From: an uncultured Lachnospiraceae bacterium | GTDB taxonomy: Bacteria > Bacillota > Clostridia > Lachnospirales > Lachnospiraceae | Direction: 5' to 3' | Assembly: GCA_910588655.1 (NCBI GenBank) | Contig: CAJUPJ010000013.1 | Location: 19,793 to 83,792, forward strand | DNA: 64,000 bases | In this document: positions 34,225-43,236 of the stretch, one piece after another | How positions within the stretch are numbered: the first letter of the stretch is position 1 | Layout of the letters: each line of letters opens with the position of its first letter | The notes under the pieces: model-generated | What the model was told of the DNA's origin: nothing | The model's input: only the letters and a program-made list of their open reading frames with translations | The model's database searches: none | Translations under genes and position numbers: made by a program

Positions 34225-34653
34225 ATGAAAAAACCAAAATTTATTGCATTTTTACTTGCAGCACTTCTTATTACACTTTCTTTCCCATCTTTTACCCAGG
34301 CGGCTGCCAGTGAAACACCAGCAAGCATTGTAGCACGCCTTACTGGAAGGACTGTAGAAGATGTAATACGTGAAAAAATGGAAACTGGAAAAACTTATGG
34401 AACTATTGCTAAAGAGAATGGCAAATTAAAAGAATTCCAGAAAGAATGTCTTGGCCTTAAGGAAAAAGTCCTGAAGAAAGATGTGGAAAATGGCTATCTT
34501 TCACAAAAAGAAGCAGATAAAATCCTTGCTTCAATAAAAGCAAACCAGGAAACCTGTAACGGGACTGGCAACGGCAGCTGTGGCTATGGCAGAGGTTATG
34601 GCAACGGCAAAGGACTTGGATTTTGTAATAACTACTGTATTTATAACAGTTAA
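34225..34653 (+). CDS. Secreted DUF2680 protein with Gly/Cys-rich tail
   Basis: A 142-residue exported protein. It has a signal peptide (MKKPKFIAFLLAALLITLSF, cleavage after TQA near 30), then a helical DUF2680-like domain (GRTVEDVIREKMETGKTYG, LKKDVENGYLSQKEADKILA). The tail CNGTGNGSC, GYGRGYGNGKGLGFCNNYC holds four Cys. AAGGAGG precedes the start. It is divergent from an OmpR/HAMP-kinase pair whose sensor domain is also Gly/Arg-rich. Metal binding or a redox role for the Cys tail is inference. Confidence 0.8.
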   Translation: MKKPKFIAFLLAALLITLSFPSFTQAAASETPASIVARLTGRTVEDVIREKMETGKTYGTIAKENGKLKEFQKECLGLKEKVLKKDVENGYLSQKEADKILASIKANQETCNGTGNGSCGYGRGYGNGKGLGFCNNYCIYNS

Positions 34654-34682
34654 TTCTTCTTTGTAACAAACTAACAAACCCA

Positions 34683-34728
34683 AAAAATCCCTGCAAGGCA
34701 TAATATATAATACCTTGCAGGGATTTTT
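34683..34728. terminator. Bidirectional terminator between DUF2680 and the large secreted protein
   Basis: Perfect 16-bp arms AAAAATCCCTGCAAGG and CCTTGCAGGGATTTTT between convergent genes. Confidence 0.9.
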
Positions 34729-34754
34729 AATATTCCTGTCATATAAAGAACTGC

Positions 34755-37700
34755 TTATCGTTTTATTATGGTTTTCTTTGTTGAAGACCATTTAGAAAAT
34801 ACTTTTACCTCTTTACCATTGGATTTGACATTTTTATAGGTACGTATCCTTACATAATAATATTTCCTTTTTGGTTTATTTATACTTACCGTCCTAGAAG
34901 TAGTTTTTCTCTTTTTTATATTAACTTTCTTTACAGTTCCCTTTTTAAATTTCTTGTCTGTTGAATACTGTATCTGGTAGCCTGTTACATATTTTTTTGC
35001 CCTTTTCCATTTTACAATAAAACCATTTTTACGTGGCCTTATTACACCTATACGCTTTATTCCTTCTGGAATTATTTTATATGTTTTTTCTACTCCGCCA
35101 CTATATTGTCCGGTAAAATTAATTTTAATCTTATAAATACCAGGTTCTTTCATTCCATCTGCCCATAAAACCGTATAATCTGTGCCATTGGCAAGCAGCT
35201 TTTTGCTGCTGTCTTTTATGGTTATGCCAGGCTGCTGCTTTTTATTATTGTATACGCTTTTATTACTGGATAATTTAACAGATTTTACCGCATTAATTAC
35301 CGTTTCATTTAAAACCTTGTTACACTTTGTACAACTGGTTACAATACTTCCGTCTTTGCCATACGCCGCTTTTGTAATTACCTGCTCTTCTGTATGCCCT
35401 GTTGCTGGCACTTTTATATTTGTATTTATAATATCTCCACATATGCTGCACTCTGTATGTCCAACGCCATCTGGCACACATCCAGGTGCATGCTCACAAT
35501 CACCAGTATAAAGCACTTCCGGATTTTCCACACATTTGTCCCTTGTAACTGTTATCTTTAAGGATGTGCTTGCATAATCCACTGCATCCGTGGCAGTATA
35601 ATTGGCAGTAACATTTACAGAACCGCCGGCAGGGATTGCTTTCTGCCTGTCTTCTTCTGCCCATTCCCATCCATCTGGAAGGGAAACCTGGTAAACAGTT
35701 TTTATATTATTAGCAGCATTTATCTTTCCTTTAAATATATCTTCTGTGTTTTCTTCACCCGCTGGCCATGTTTTCTTAAATACAGCAGTAAGTGTTATAT
35801 CCCTTTCTGCTGTAAATATGTACTTTGCATCTTTGCTTACAGCTTTGCCGCCTTCTGTCCAGCCTGTAAATACATATCCTTTGCCAGGAACTGCTTCCAC
35901 TGTTACGCTGCTGCCTTTCTGTGCCTCTGTATTCCCAGTAACAGTGCCACCCTCTGCCGGGCTTGCTGTTACAGCTATTTTACAGATATTTGCAACTGGA
36001 ACTGCATAAGGAGGAAATGCAACAGGCGGTACTGGTTTCTGGGTACTGCCAGGTGACGGCTGCACTGGCCCTCCTGATGGCACTGAAGGTTCTGACGGTT
36101 CTGATGGTTCTGATGGAACAGAAGGTATCTTGCCATAAACTGCTTCTATTGACACATCATAACCAGGCATAATAAAACTGTCCCCTGTTAATTCCAGTAT
36201 GCCAGGTGTTACCCTCCATTCCTTAAACTCCATGCCTTCTGCAGCAGGCTTTTTTACAAGCTGCACATTGCTTCCTTCGCTGTAGTATTTTTCTGTTACA
36301 TTGCCATTCTGGTTTACTGTAACCTTATAAAGCTGTTCATATATGGATTCTACTGTAACCGCACTTGCTGGCATTTTAAACTTATTATCAATTACTTGTA
36401 CCACACCGTCAGGTGTTACCTTCCATTCTTTAAAAAGTTTGTCTTCACCTGCATCCTCTGGCACAAGTTCCACATCACTGTCCTGTTTATAATATTCTGG
36501 CGGAGCTATGCCTCCAGGCTGTTTCACCAGCAGTTTATAAAAACGTTCAAAAATTGCTTCTATAGTAATATCCTCTGCTGGCATTGTAAACCAGGCATTA
36601 TTTTTTATTACTGCTGCACCTGAAACTACCTGCCATTCCTTAAATCTCAGCTCATCTGTGTCCGCCTCCGGGCTAAATGTTACAACATCATTTTCTTTAT
36701 AATGTTCTATAACTTCCTTGCCATTCTGTTTTATTGTAACAGCGTAAAGTTTTTCATTATTATTTGTATATAAATCTTCACCCTTCTGGATAAATCCTGT
36801 ACCAGTACAGCTTACATTACTGCCCTCTGGCAGTACAAGCATACCATTATTAACAATGGAGTCCTCTTTCTCTGTCTGTACAGATGAACTGTCTGGCACA
36901 TTCAGGGACACACCCTCTGGAATTGTTAAAACAGCATCCTGTGGTACAGTTAAAACCACATTTTTCGGCAATGACAAATCTTCTTCCAGCTCCACTGTGC
37001 CATATACCTTACCAGTACCGCCAGAAATAACAATGCTGTCCTCTATTTTTGAATTTTCATTATCCAGACCGAAAATTGCAGGGGCTTTACCAGCAGAAGC
37101 TGTAATAATCCCACCGGAAATATTTACTTTTTCACTTCTAGAATAAATTGCTGGATATGTTGAATTCTGGTCTATTGATACATTGACTTGTGGAGCTGTG
37201 CCTTCTCCATTAGAAATATTGACATTTTTACAGTAAAACCCTATCGTGCCAGCTTTACAGTCTATCTTTCCTCCAGAAATATTAACAGCCTGCATTTCAG
37301 CCTCATCCAGATAATCTTGAGAAATCCATATACCAACATATTCCGACTGTATATTTACCTCACCACCTGAAATATTAACCACCTGGCTGCCGCCTTCTGA
37401 TAAAGGCTTCTGTGTAAAGGCAGGAACATAAATACCTATATATGAATCAATATCCATCTTGCCGCCATTTATTTCAACAGGTCCGTAATCAGAATAAATT
37501 CCGCCACTAAGCTTTACACCTTCTGGTATCTTAAGACTGAAGCACCCATTCTCCATAATAAAGCCTGCATCAATTATGCAAAAACAAACTGATGAAGTAA
37601 TAGTACCAGATTTTATTGTAATACTATTTCCACTAAAGGCATATGGTGAGTTATCCTCCGTAATTGGTTCTCTTGTCCTGGTTTCAAGGCTTCCTTCACC

Positions 37701-38114
37701 ATCCTCACTTATTATCCAGTCCACTTTATCATACCCGGCATTGCCATCACTGGCAGCATTAGCAGTAATCATAGGACTAAATACCTGGCTTGTAGTTTCT
37801 AATATATTCCTGCCACGCAGTACAATATTTATATCCCCTTTTTGCGCTGTTATATTATCAAAATAAAAAATCTCTGTTGCTTCTGACTGTATATAACAGT
37901 TTTCCAGTTCCAGCGTACCTCCCCCTGCCGGGTCTGGCGTCCACTTCCATCCCTCAGCCTCATTTCCTGACGCTTCATTCGTAAACACTAATTTTTCACT
38001 TTGTACACGTGTAGGCGTCATTGCACCTTCATTTTCTGCTGCCATTGCATTACCTGGCAATGTACTTAAAACTAAAGCTATAGCAACAATAATGCTAAAA
38101 ACTCTTTTAACCAT
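34755..38114 (-). CDS. Large secreted InlB-repeat / beta-helix protein
   Basis: A 1119-residue exported protein, probably surface-associated. Signal peptide 1-28 (VFSIIVAIALVLSTLPGNAM). Residues about 60-440 contain many VNISGG and INGGKMDI repeats typical of a right-handed parallel beta-helix. About 455-665 hold three InlB-B-like repeats (FKEWQVVSG, FKEWKVTPDG, FKEWRVTPG each followed by MPA/MPG and EAIYE-like ends). There is a PSEPSEPSEPS linker near 670, a further InlB-type repeat (GTVTGNTEAQKGSSVTVEAV, FTGWTEGGKAV) near 710-780, a Cys/His cluster CEHAPGCVPDGVGHTECSIC near 870, and a C-terminal fibronectin-III-like domain (about 1015-1119). There is no LPXTG motif. GGGAGG precedes the ATG. 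An adhesin or carbohydrate-binding role is inference. Confidence 0.85.
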   Translation of the reverse strand: MVKRVFSIIVAIALVLSTLPGNAMAAENEGAMTPTRVQSEKLVFTNEASGNEAEGWKWTPDPAGGGTLELENCYIQSEATEIFYFDNITAQKGDINIVLRGRNILETTSQVFSPMITANAASDGNAGYDKVDWIISEDGEGSLETRTREPITEDNSPYAFSGNSITIKSGTITSSVCFCIIDAGFIMENGCFSLKIPEGVKLSGGIYSDYGPVEINGGKMDIDSYIGIYVPAFTQKPLSEGGSQVVNISGGEVNIQSEYVGIWISQDYLDEAEMQAVNISGGKIDCKAGTIGFYCKNVNISNGEGTAPQVNVSIDQNSTYPAIYSRSEKVNISGGIITASAGKAPAIFGLDNENSKIEDSIVISGGTGKVYGTVELEEDLSLPKNVVLTVPQDAVLTIPEGVSLNVPDSSSVQTEKEDSIVNNGMLVLPEGSNVSCTGTGFIQKGEDLYTNNNEKLYAVTIKQNGKEVIEHYKENDVVTFSPEADTDELRFKEWQVVSGAAVIKNNAWFTMPAEDITIEAIFERFYKLLVKQPGGIAPPEYYKQDSDVELVPEDAGEDKLFKEWKVTPDGVVQVIDNKFKMPASAVTVESIYEQLYKVTVNQNGNVTEKYYSEGSNVQLVKKPAAEGMEFKEWRVTPGILELTGDSFIMPGYDVSIEAVYGKIPSVPSEPSEPSEPSVPSGGPVQPSPGSTQKPVPPVAFPPYAVPVANICKIAVTASPAEGGTVTGNTEAQKGSSVTVEAVPGKGYVFTGWTEGGKAVSKDAKYIFTAERDITLTAVFKKTWPAGEENTEDIFKGKINAANNIKTVYQVSLPDGWEWAEEDRQKAIPAGGSVNVTANYTATDAVDYASTSLKITVTRDKCVENPEVLYTGDCEHAPGCVPDGVGHTECSICGDIINTNIKVPATGHTEEQVITKAAYGKDGSIVTSCTKCNKVLNETVINAVKSVKLSSNKSVYNNKKQQPGITIKDSSKKLLANGTDYTVLWADGMKEPGIYKIKINFTGQYSGGVEKTYKIIPEGIKRIGVIRPRKNGFIVKWKRAKKYVTGYQIQYSTDKKFKKGTVKKVNIKKRKTTSRTVSINKPKRKYYYVRIRTYKNVKSNGKEVKVFSKWSSTKKTIIKR

Positions 38115-38236
38115 GTTTATTCCTCCCATTTAATTTATTAATATTTTAATACCATGCTTTACATAATATTGTTAAAAGAGGATATTAGCAATACAGATAA
38201 CCCAAGCGGACAAAAATTGACCCAAGTGGTTAATTG

Positions 38237-38455
38237 GGAATTTCCAGTTGGCAAGGATTTACGGACGGTTTACTGTGCCAGAGCCAGAATATTACATAAC
38301 AGGGGTACGCTTGCGCTACGATAAGCCACGCAACGGCACATAAAATCTGAAAAAACCAGATTTAAATGCCGGCGGGCTTAAAGTACCCCTGTATGTAATA
38401 TTTCTGGTATCTGGCACGTAAAACCTGCCATTGTAAACTATTACAAACCCATAAA
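38237..38455. repeat. Palindromic element E7 (left member of a head-to-head pair)
   Basis: Starts with AATTTCCAGTT (from about 38238), then GGACGGTTTACTGTGCCAG as in E2. Arms run from GTGCCAGAGCCAGAATATTAC (38275 on) to its inverse ending TCTGGCACG near 38421; the tip is AAATCTG/CAGATTT. The boundary with E8 is approximate because both share AACCTG/CAGGTT-type ends. Confidence 0.65.
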
Positions 38456-38703
38456 CCAGCAAAACACCTGACAGCAGGTTTCCAGTGTCCAGCTAAATAT
38501 TATTACATGACAGGGGCACTTCAGCACCGCCGGCATTTAAGTCCATATGTCCCGGAGGAAACGTAAGTTTCCTGTGGGATATATGGACTTTATGTGCCGC
38601 TGCGTGGGCTGACGTAGCGGAAGCGTGCCCTGGAATGTAATAATATTTAGCTGGACACAGAAACGCTGCGTCCGTCCACCAGCACCAGATAACTGGAAAT
38701 ATA
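38456..38703. repeat. Palindromic element E8 (right member of the pair)
   Basis: Contains GACAGCAGGTTTCCAGTGTC, GGGGCACTTCAGCACCGCCGG, CATTTAAGTCC, then a tip AGGAAACgtaaGTTTCCT, then GGACTTTATGTGCCGCTGCG and AGCGGAAGCGTGCC. It ends ATAACTGGAAATATA (38689-38703). This is the best-preserved full-length arm pair and serves as the reference for the half copies. Confidence 0.7.
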
Positions 38704-38808
38704 ATTATACTTGTAATTCTTTATGCCTGATTTTATAATGTAACTTACAGGATTTAACCTGCACCAGAAAAAGCCCTTTAACCAGGGCATATACTAGGAG
38801 GATTTATT

Positions 38809-39552
38809 ATGAGAATTGCATTAGTAGACGATGAGCCAATGGAACTTGATATACTTCTGCATTTGCTAAAAAAGAACCTGTCTGGCAACCAATATACAGA
38901 ACATATTATTGATACATTTTATAATGGAAGTGATTTTTTATCCGCTTTCCAGGCTGGGAAGTATAATATAATACTGCTTGACATATATATGAAGGATATT
39001 TCAGGTGTTGATATTGCCCGTAAAATCCGTATGACAGACAATAATGTACAGCTTGCTTTCTGTACTAACAGCAACTCATTTGCAAGTGAAAGCTACGAAG
39101 TTAATGCACAATACTATCTGCTTAAACCATTTTCAGAAAAAAATATCCAGAACATGCTTTCACGTATTATACCTGTTACTGGTAGTAACCAGACATCAGT
39201 AATACTTCCAGACGGACAGGAAATTCTTTTAAGGAATATTATATTTACGGAATATTCTAACCATATTGTTACGTTACATAATAAAAAAGGAATCGATACC
39301 AAAACGCGTATTACACATAGCATGATGGAGGAAATATTATGCAGTTACCCATATTTCTGCTGCTGTTCTAAAGGCATAATCGCAAACTTTTATGAAGTAA
39401 CAATACATGACAAAGACGTTTTTCATATGAGTAATGGATGCCAAATCCCTATAAGCCGCAGGAAATCTAAAGATGTACAGAACGCATATATAAAATTCTG
39501 CTTTGAACAAATGCGTAAAGAAATAAACAGCGCCACAGATGTGGCGCAATAA
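38809..39552 (+). CDS. LytTR-family response regulator (orphan)
   Basis: A 247-residue AgrA/LytR-type regulator. The receiver domain has MRIALVDDEPMELDILL, phospho-acceptor Asp in IILLDIYMKDISG and the LKPFSE loop. The C-terminal LytTR DNA-binding domain follows (EILLRNIIFTEYSNHIVTLH, FCCCSKGIIANFYEV, VFHMSNGCQIPISRRK). AGGAGG precedes the ATG by 7 bases. No histidine kinase is next to it, so it is an orphan here. A palindrome GCGCCAC/GTGGCGC lies in the last codons and may act in termination towards the convergent gene. Confidence 0.93.
   Translation: MRIALVDDEPMELDILLHLLKKNLSGNQYTEHIIDTFYNGSDFLSAFQAGKYNIILLDIYMKDISGVDIARKIRMTDNNVQLAFCTNSNSFASESYEVNAQYYLLKPFSEKNIQNMLSRIIPVTGSNQTSVILPDGQEILLRNIIFTEYSNHIVTLHNKKGIDTKTRITHSMMEEILCSYPYFCCCSKGIIANFYEVTIHDKDVFHMSNGCQIPISRRKSKDVQNAYIKFCFEQMRKEINSATDVAQ
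39530..39547. terminator. Hairpin at the 3' end of the LytTR gene
   Basis: GCGCCAC-AGAT-GTGGCGC lies inside the last codons; only a weak AT-rich tract follows. It separates convergent genes. Confidence 0.45.
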
Positions 39553-39583
39553 ATATAGATGTAGCTTGCTTTTACATATTATG

Positions 39584-39991
39584 TTATTCCATGCTATCGA
39601 TGCTGTCAATTAATGAACGCCACTCATCAGGGCTCATTGATGAAATGCCTTTGTCTACTGAGAAAGCAAAAATTAATAAACCGATTGCCAGTACCAGACC
39701 GATTGAAGCACATATAACACCTGCTGTCGCAAGACCCCTTCCGGGCAGTTTTCTTACAAGTACAATAATAGAAAATACAAGCCCAAGTATTCCAAGAATA
39801 CCTGAAATATACCAGAAGCAGCAACATACTATTGATAAAATGCCACATATCATGCCTGCTATTGCAAAACCTGATGCGCTTTCAGTTGACTGGCTATGCA
39901 TCTGTGCAAGATTCTGCTGTGTATTCTGGTAGGTATTTGCCTGTGTAAAACCATCATCTTGCCCTTTTTCAAAATTTCCATTATCTTCCAT
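39584..39991 (-). CDS. DUF4190-domain membrane protein
   Basis: A 135-residue protein with a Gln/Asn-rich cytoplasmic N-terminus (residues 1-38), two or three hydrophobic helices with the DUF4190 pattern (GFAIAGMICGILSIVCCCFW, LGLVFSIIVLVRK, GLATAGVICASIGLVLAIG) and an acidic tail. The ATG at 39991 is preferred over one two codons upstream because AGGAGG then sits 6 bases away. Function unknown. It lies near a DUF2752 protein, a pairing also seen between small membrane proteins of this type in other Firmicutes (recollection, not checked). Confidence 0.82.
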   Translation of the reverse strand: MEDNGNFEKGQDDGFTQANTYQNTQQNLAQMHSQSTESASGFAIAGMICGILSIVCCCFWYISGILGILGLVFSIIVLVRKLPGRGLATAGVICASIGLVLAIGLLIFAFSVDKGISSMSPDEWRSLIDSIDSME

Positions 39992-40108
39992 AAACATCCT
40001 CCTGTGTTATATTAATAATTTACCACCTTCCCATTTTACCATTTATTTAAAAATAATGCAAATGCTACAATCCCGTTTTATATAATTTTTGTAAAATATA
40101 ACTGCTCT

Positions 40109-40549
40109 TTATATTACATCAATGTATTGTAACAAATCTTTTCCATAAACCACAAGTAATGTATCTTTTACCACAAATTGTACAAGAATTACCGCAATTC
40201 CAAAGTATATGTAACCATTCCTGAATTTCATATAATTATATTTCCCTTTTGAAAAAAATGCTGCTGTCCCTCTTGCCATAAATATTATATAAAGCACTCC
40301 ACAGTATGGCACAAACGGATGGTACATAAATGATTTTATCCAGTGTCCCTGCACAAATGCAGCGACTGCCCTTGAGCCGCCGCACCCTGGGCAGTAAAGT
40401 CCTGTAATAGATTTAAAAGAACATTGCGGCATTATATATGAAAATTCAAACGGTGTAAATAAAACAAGTGCAATCCCTAAAACAGAAACAGCCGCAAACA
40501 CAAGCCCGGCAAGGTAAAGATTATATTCTAATACCTTATTCTGAAGCAT
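40109..40549 (-). CDS. DUF2752 membrane protein
   Basis: A 146-residue protein with four hydrophobic helices and the DUF2752 signature GLYCPGCGGSRAVAAF between the first two. The CPGCGGSR motif may bind a metal, but the function is unknown. The ATG has AAAGGAGG 4 bases upstream and overlaps the acylphosphatase gene by 22 bases, so it is the last gene of the long ffh-to-DUF2752 run. Confidence 0.88.
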   Translation of the reverse strand: MLQNKVLEYNLYLAGLVFAAVSVLGIALVLFTPFEFSYIMPQCSFKSITGLYCPGCGGSRAVAAFVQGHWIKSFMYHPFVPYCGVLYIIFMARGTAAFFSKGKYNYMKFRNGYIYFGIAVILVQFVVKDTLLVVYGKDLLQYIDVI

Positions 40550-40806
40550 GTTTCCTCCTTTAATGCAATTTCCTTCTGTTCTATAAAATCTATCTCTATA
40601 TATCTTCCATTCTGTAACATGCTGGTAAAATCATCCAGCATGCCGGGAGTGCCCTGTACTTCACATTCCACAGTACCATCATAAAGGTTTCTGACCCAGC
40701 CAGAAACCCCTAATGCCTGGGCAGCATAGTTTGCATGGTACCTGAATCCGACACCCTGTACACGCCCATGGAATATAAGATGTTTTCTAATATAATTTTC
40801 CCTCAA
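40528..40806 (-). CDS. acyP: Acylphosphatase (TTG start)
   Basis: A 92-residue acylphosphatase that hydrolyses acyl phosphates. The catalytic loop HGRVQGVGFRYH (Arg and substrate-binding loop) and GWVRNLYDGTVECEVQG (with the catalytic Asn) are intact. Translation starts at TTG (40806), overlapping the apbE stop as TTGA, with GGAG 8 bases upstream; no ATG gives a full domain. The coupling to apbE indicates one mRNA. Confidence 0.93.
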   Translation of the reverse strand: MRENYIRKHLIFHGRVQGVGFRYHANYAAQALGVSGWVRNLYDGTVECEVQGTPGMLDDFTSMLQNGRYIEIDFIEQKEIALKEETCFRIRY

Positions 40807-41939
40807 TTTCCTGTCTCCATTTCTTTAAAGCCTTCTGAATAATGCAGTTTTTCATCCTCTGTAATAAATACTGCATACACATTTTCAAGTGAACTGGCAA
40901 ATTCCAGCCCTTTTTCAAGCCCCATTGCAAAACATGTAGTAGAAAGTGCATCACCATCAACTGACTTCCCAGAAATAATTGTAACTGCCACAAGCCCGTT
41001 ATTATACGGATATCCTGTTGACGGGTCTAAGATATGGTGGTACATTTTCCCGTCCTGTATAAAATATCTTTCATAAATTCCCGAAGAAACTACTGAAATA
41101 TCCTCCGCTTTTACGGCTGTAATTACCTCATTCCTGTTCTCAAAAGGATGTTGTATTCCTATACGGAACGGGCTGTTATCCGGCTTTTTGCCAATACATA
41201 ACACATTGCCGCCAAGGTTTACAGTACCACTTGTAACGCCGTTTTCCTTAAGGTACTCCTTTAGTTTGTCTGCAATAAAGCCTTTCGCAATAGCACCAAG
41301 TTCTATACCCATTCCGGGCTTTTCTAATACCAGCTTCCTATCTTCTAGTGCTGCATTCTTATAACCTGTAAGTTTTACTGCTTCCTTTATTTTTGTATCT
41401 TCTGGTACTTTCCTGTTATCTGATGTAAAATCCCACAGTGAGCTTTCAGGCTCTATTGTAATATCAAAAACCCCTTTTGATTTTTCTGAATAATACAGCC
41501 CTTTTTCCAATATTTCATATAAAATATCTGACACAGTAAATTCAATGCTTCCATCATTATTTATGTGGAAAACCGCATTATTAGCAGGGTCTGCCAGGGC
41601 TTTTATTTCTGTTTCTGCTGCTTCTCCGTCTTTAATACCATTTTTTTTATTTAAAACTTCCAGATAAACTTTTTCTATTTCGTTTATATTATAAAGTTCG
41701 CTCCCTTTTAAAGTCCTGCTGAAAACCTTTTCAAATTCCTGGCATCTGGCAGCACATTTTTCTAACAAATCTTCACTGCCGCCTTCATATAAGGTTATTG
41801 TATAAGTGGTGTTAAATGCAAAACCTGTTTTAATAAGCTCCTTTTTCTGGTCTGGCTGTAAAAATGTACTGCATCCTGTTAATAAAATACAAATTAAAAA
41901 ACAGACGCAGCTATATTTCACTTTTCCTGGCAATCCCAT
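40803..41939 (-). CDS. apbE: FAD:protein FMN transferase, lipoprotein
   Basis: A 378-residue ApbE/flavin transferase that attaches FMN covalently to Thr residues of exported redox proteins such as RnfG/NqrC. It has a lipoprotein signal (VCFLICILLTGC, lipobox Cys near residue 19), an N-terminal NTTYTITLY segment, ELGAIAKGFIADKLKEYL, VNLGGNVLCIG and the metal/flavin site DPSTGYPYNNGLVAVTIIS with KSVDGDALSTTCFAMG. The start overlaps trmD by 29 bases and follows GGGAG. No Rnf genes are in the window. Confidence 0.92.
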   Translation of the reverse strand: MGLPGKVKYSCVCFLICILLTGCSTFLQPDQKKELIKTGFAFNTTYTITLYEGGSEDLLEKCAARCQEFEKVFSRTLKGSELYNINEIEKVYLEVLNKKNGIKDGEAAETEIKALADPANNAVFHINNDGSIEFTVSDILYEILEKGLYYSEKSKGVFDITIEPESSLWDFTSDNRKVPEDTKIKEAVKLTGYKNAALEDRKLVLEKPGMGIELGAIAKGFIADKLKEYLKENGVTSGTVNLGGNVLCIGKKPDNSPFRIGIQHPFENRNEVITAVKAEDISVVSSGIYERYFIQDGKMYHHILDPSTGYPYNNGLVAVTIISGKSVDGDALSTTCFAMGLEKGLEFASSLENVYAVFITEDEKLHYSEGFKEMETGN

Positions 41940-42696
41940 CTGCAAGCTCCCTTTCTGCCTGTGTAAGTTCTGCACCCTCCAGCAAATCTGGCCTCATCAG
42001 TGCAGTCCTTATTACTGACTGTTCCCTGTACCATTCTGCAAGTTTTTTATGGTTGCCAGACAAAAGGACTGGCGGCACTTCCTTGCCACGCCATACAGCA
42101 GGCCTTGTATACTGCGGGTATTCCAGCAGGTTATCTGAAAATGACTCTGTACTGGCTGAAATACAGTTGTTTAATACACCAGGCACAAGCCTTGATATTG
42201 CATCCATCATTACAAGGGCGGGAAGTTCACCGCCTGTAAGTACATAATCCCCGGCTGAAACATAATCAGTAACTATTTCCTCTGTTACACGTTCATCTAT
42301 ACCTTCATAATGGCCACATAAAAATATTATATCCTTTTCTGCCGCATATTCTTCTGCAAGTTTCTGGTTAAAAACTTTCCCTTGTGGTGTAAGATATATA
42401 ACACGTATTCCAGGTTCTTTTTTAATAGACCCGTCTTCATCCTGTAAATATGGTTTTTGCTGTATCTGGCTGCAAATATGCCTGTAACATAAATAAACAG
42501 GCTCTGCCTGCATAACCATGCCTGCACCCCCGCCATATGGGTAATCATCAGCCCTGCTGTGTTTATTCAGGGCAAAGTCCCTTATATCTACTGAATTGAC
42601 ATTTATCAGCCCTGCTTTTATTGCCCTGCCTGTTATACTCTCCCCCATTGCATTATTTATCATTTCAGGAAACAATGTCATAACATGGAAATTCAT
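41911..42696 (-). CDS. trmD: tRNA (guanine37-N1)-methyltransferase
   Basis: Methylates G37 of tRNAs using S-adenosylmethionine in the knotted SPOUT fold. The 261-residue chain begins MNFHVMTLFPEMI, has SVDIRDFALNKHSRADDYPYGGGAGMVM, the knot motif LCGHYEGIDERV and DYVLTGGELPALVM, and a C-terminal helical domain with PPVLLSGNHKKLAEW. It starts one base after the rimM stop. Strongly conserved order with rimM. Confidence 0.97.
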   Translation of the reverse strand: MNFHVMTLFPEMINNAMGESITGRAIKAGLINVNSVDIRDFALNKHSRADDYPYGGGAGMVMQAEPVYLCYRHICSQIQQKPYLQDEDGSIKKEPGIRVIYLTPQGKVFNQKLAEEYAAEKDIIFLCGHYEGIDERVTEEIVTDYVSAGDYVLTGGELPALVMMDAISRLVPGVLNNCISASTESFSDNLLEYPQYTRPAVWRGKEVPPVLLSGNHKKLAEWYREQSVIRTALMRPDLLEGAELTQAERELADGIARKSEI

Positions 42697-42697
42697 T

Positions 42698-43204
42698 TTA
42701 ATCTAACAACCCTTTCATTATATGGACTGTAACCAGTTTATTTTCAATATCAACCTTTTTTACGCAGTCAGGAATATCTGGCAAAAGGACTTCTTTTCCA
42801 TTATGTGTTACTACAAATACAAGGTTTGCTCCTGTTTCCATTACATCTTTTAATATGCCAAAATCCTCACCCTTGTCAGTAACTACCTTCATCCCGTACA
42901 TATCAGCAATATAGCACTCACCCTCTCCAAGAGGGATTGCATTTTCCCTTGTTACAAATAATTCACAGCCTTTGTACTGTTCCACGTCATTTATATTATC
43001 AATACCTTTGAATTTAACAATTACAAGGTTTTTAAAAAACCTGGCAGAAGCTACTTCCAAGGTCTTTTTTTCTTTTCCAGTATCAAGTATTACTTCTTTC
43101 AGGTAGTTATACCGCTCCGGCTCGCCTGTTGTTGGAAATACTTTTACCTCACCACGTATTCCATGCGTATTTGCAATAACGCCAACCCTGAATAAATCTG
43201 TCAT
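42698..43204 (-). CDS. rimM: Ribosome maturation factor RimM
   Basis: A 168-residue 16S rRNA processing factor for the 30S head, binding S19. The N-terminal domain reads FRVGVIANTHGIRGEVKVFP and the C-terminal PRC-barrel domain has YIADMYGMKVVTDKGEDFG and LVFVVTHNGKEVLLPDIPDC. AGGCGG precedes the ATG. It is separated from khpA by a 78-bp gap with two hairpins, one a likely intrinsic terminator. Confidence 0.96.
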   Translation of the reverse strand: MTDLFRVGVIANTHGIRGEVKVFPTTGEPERYNYLKEVILDTGKEKKTLEVASARFFKNLVIVKFKGIDNINDVEQYKGCELFVTRENAIPLGEGECYIADMYGMKVVTDKGEDFGILKDVMETGANLVFVVTHNGKEVLLPDIPDCVKKVDIENKLVTVHIMKGLLD

Positions 43205-43236
43205 ATCTTTATACCGCCTTTCTCCAAAAGCAAAAA

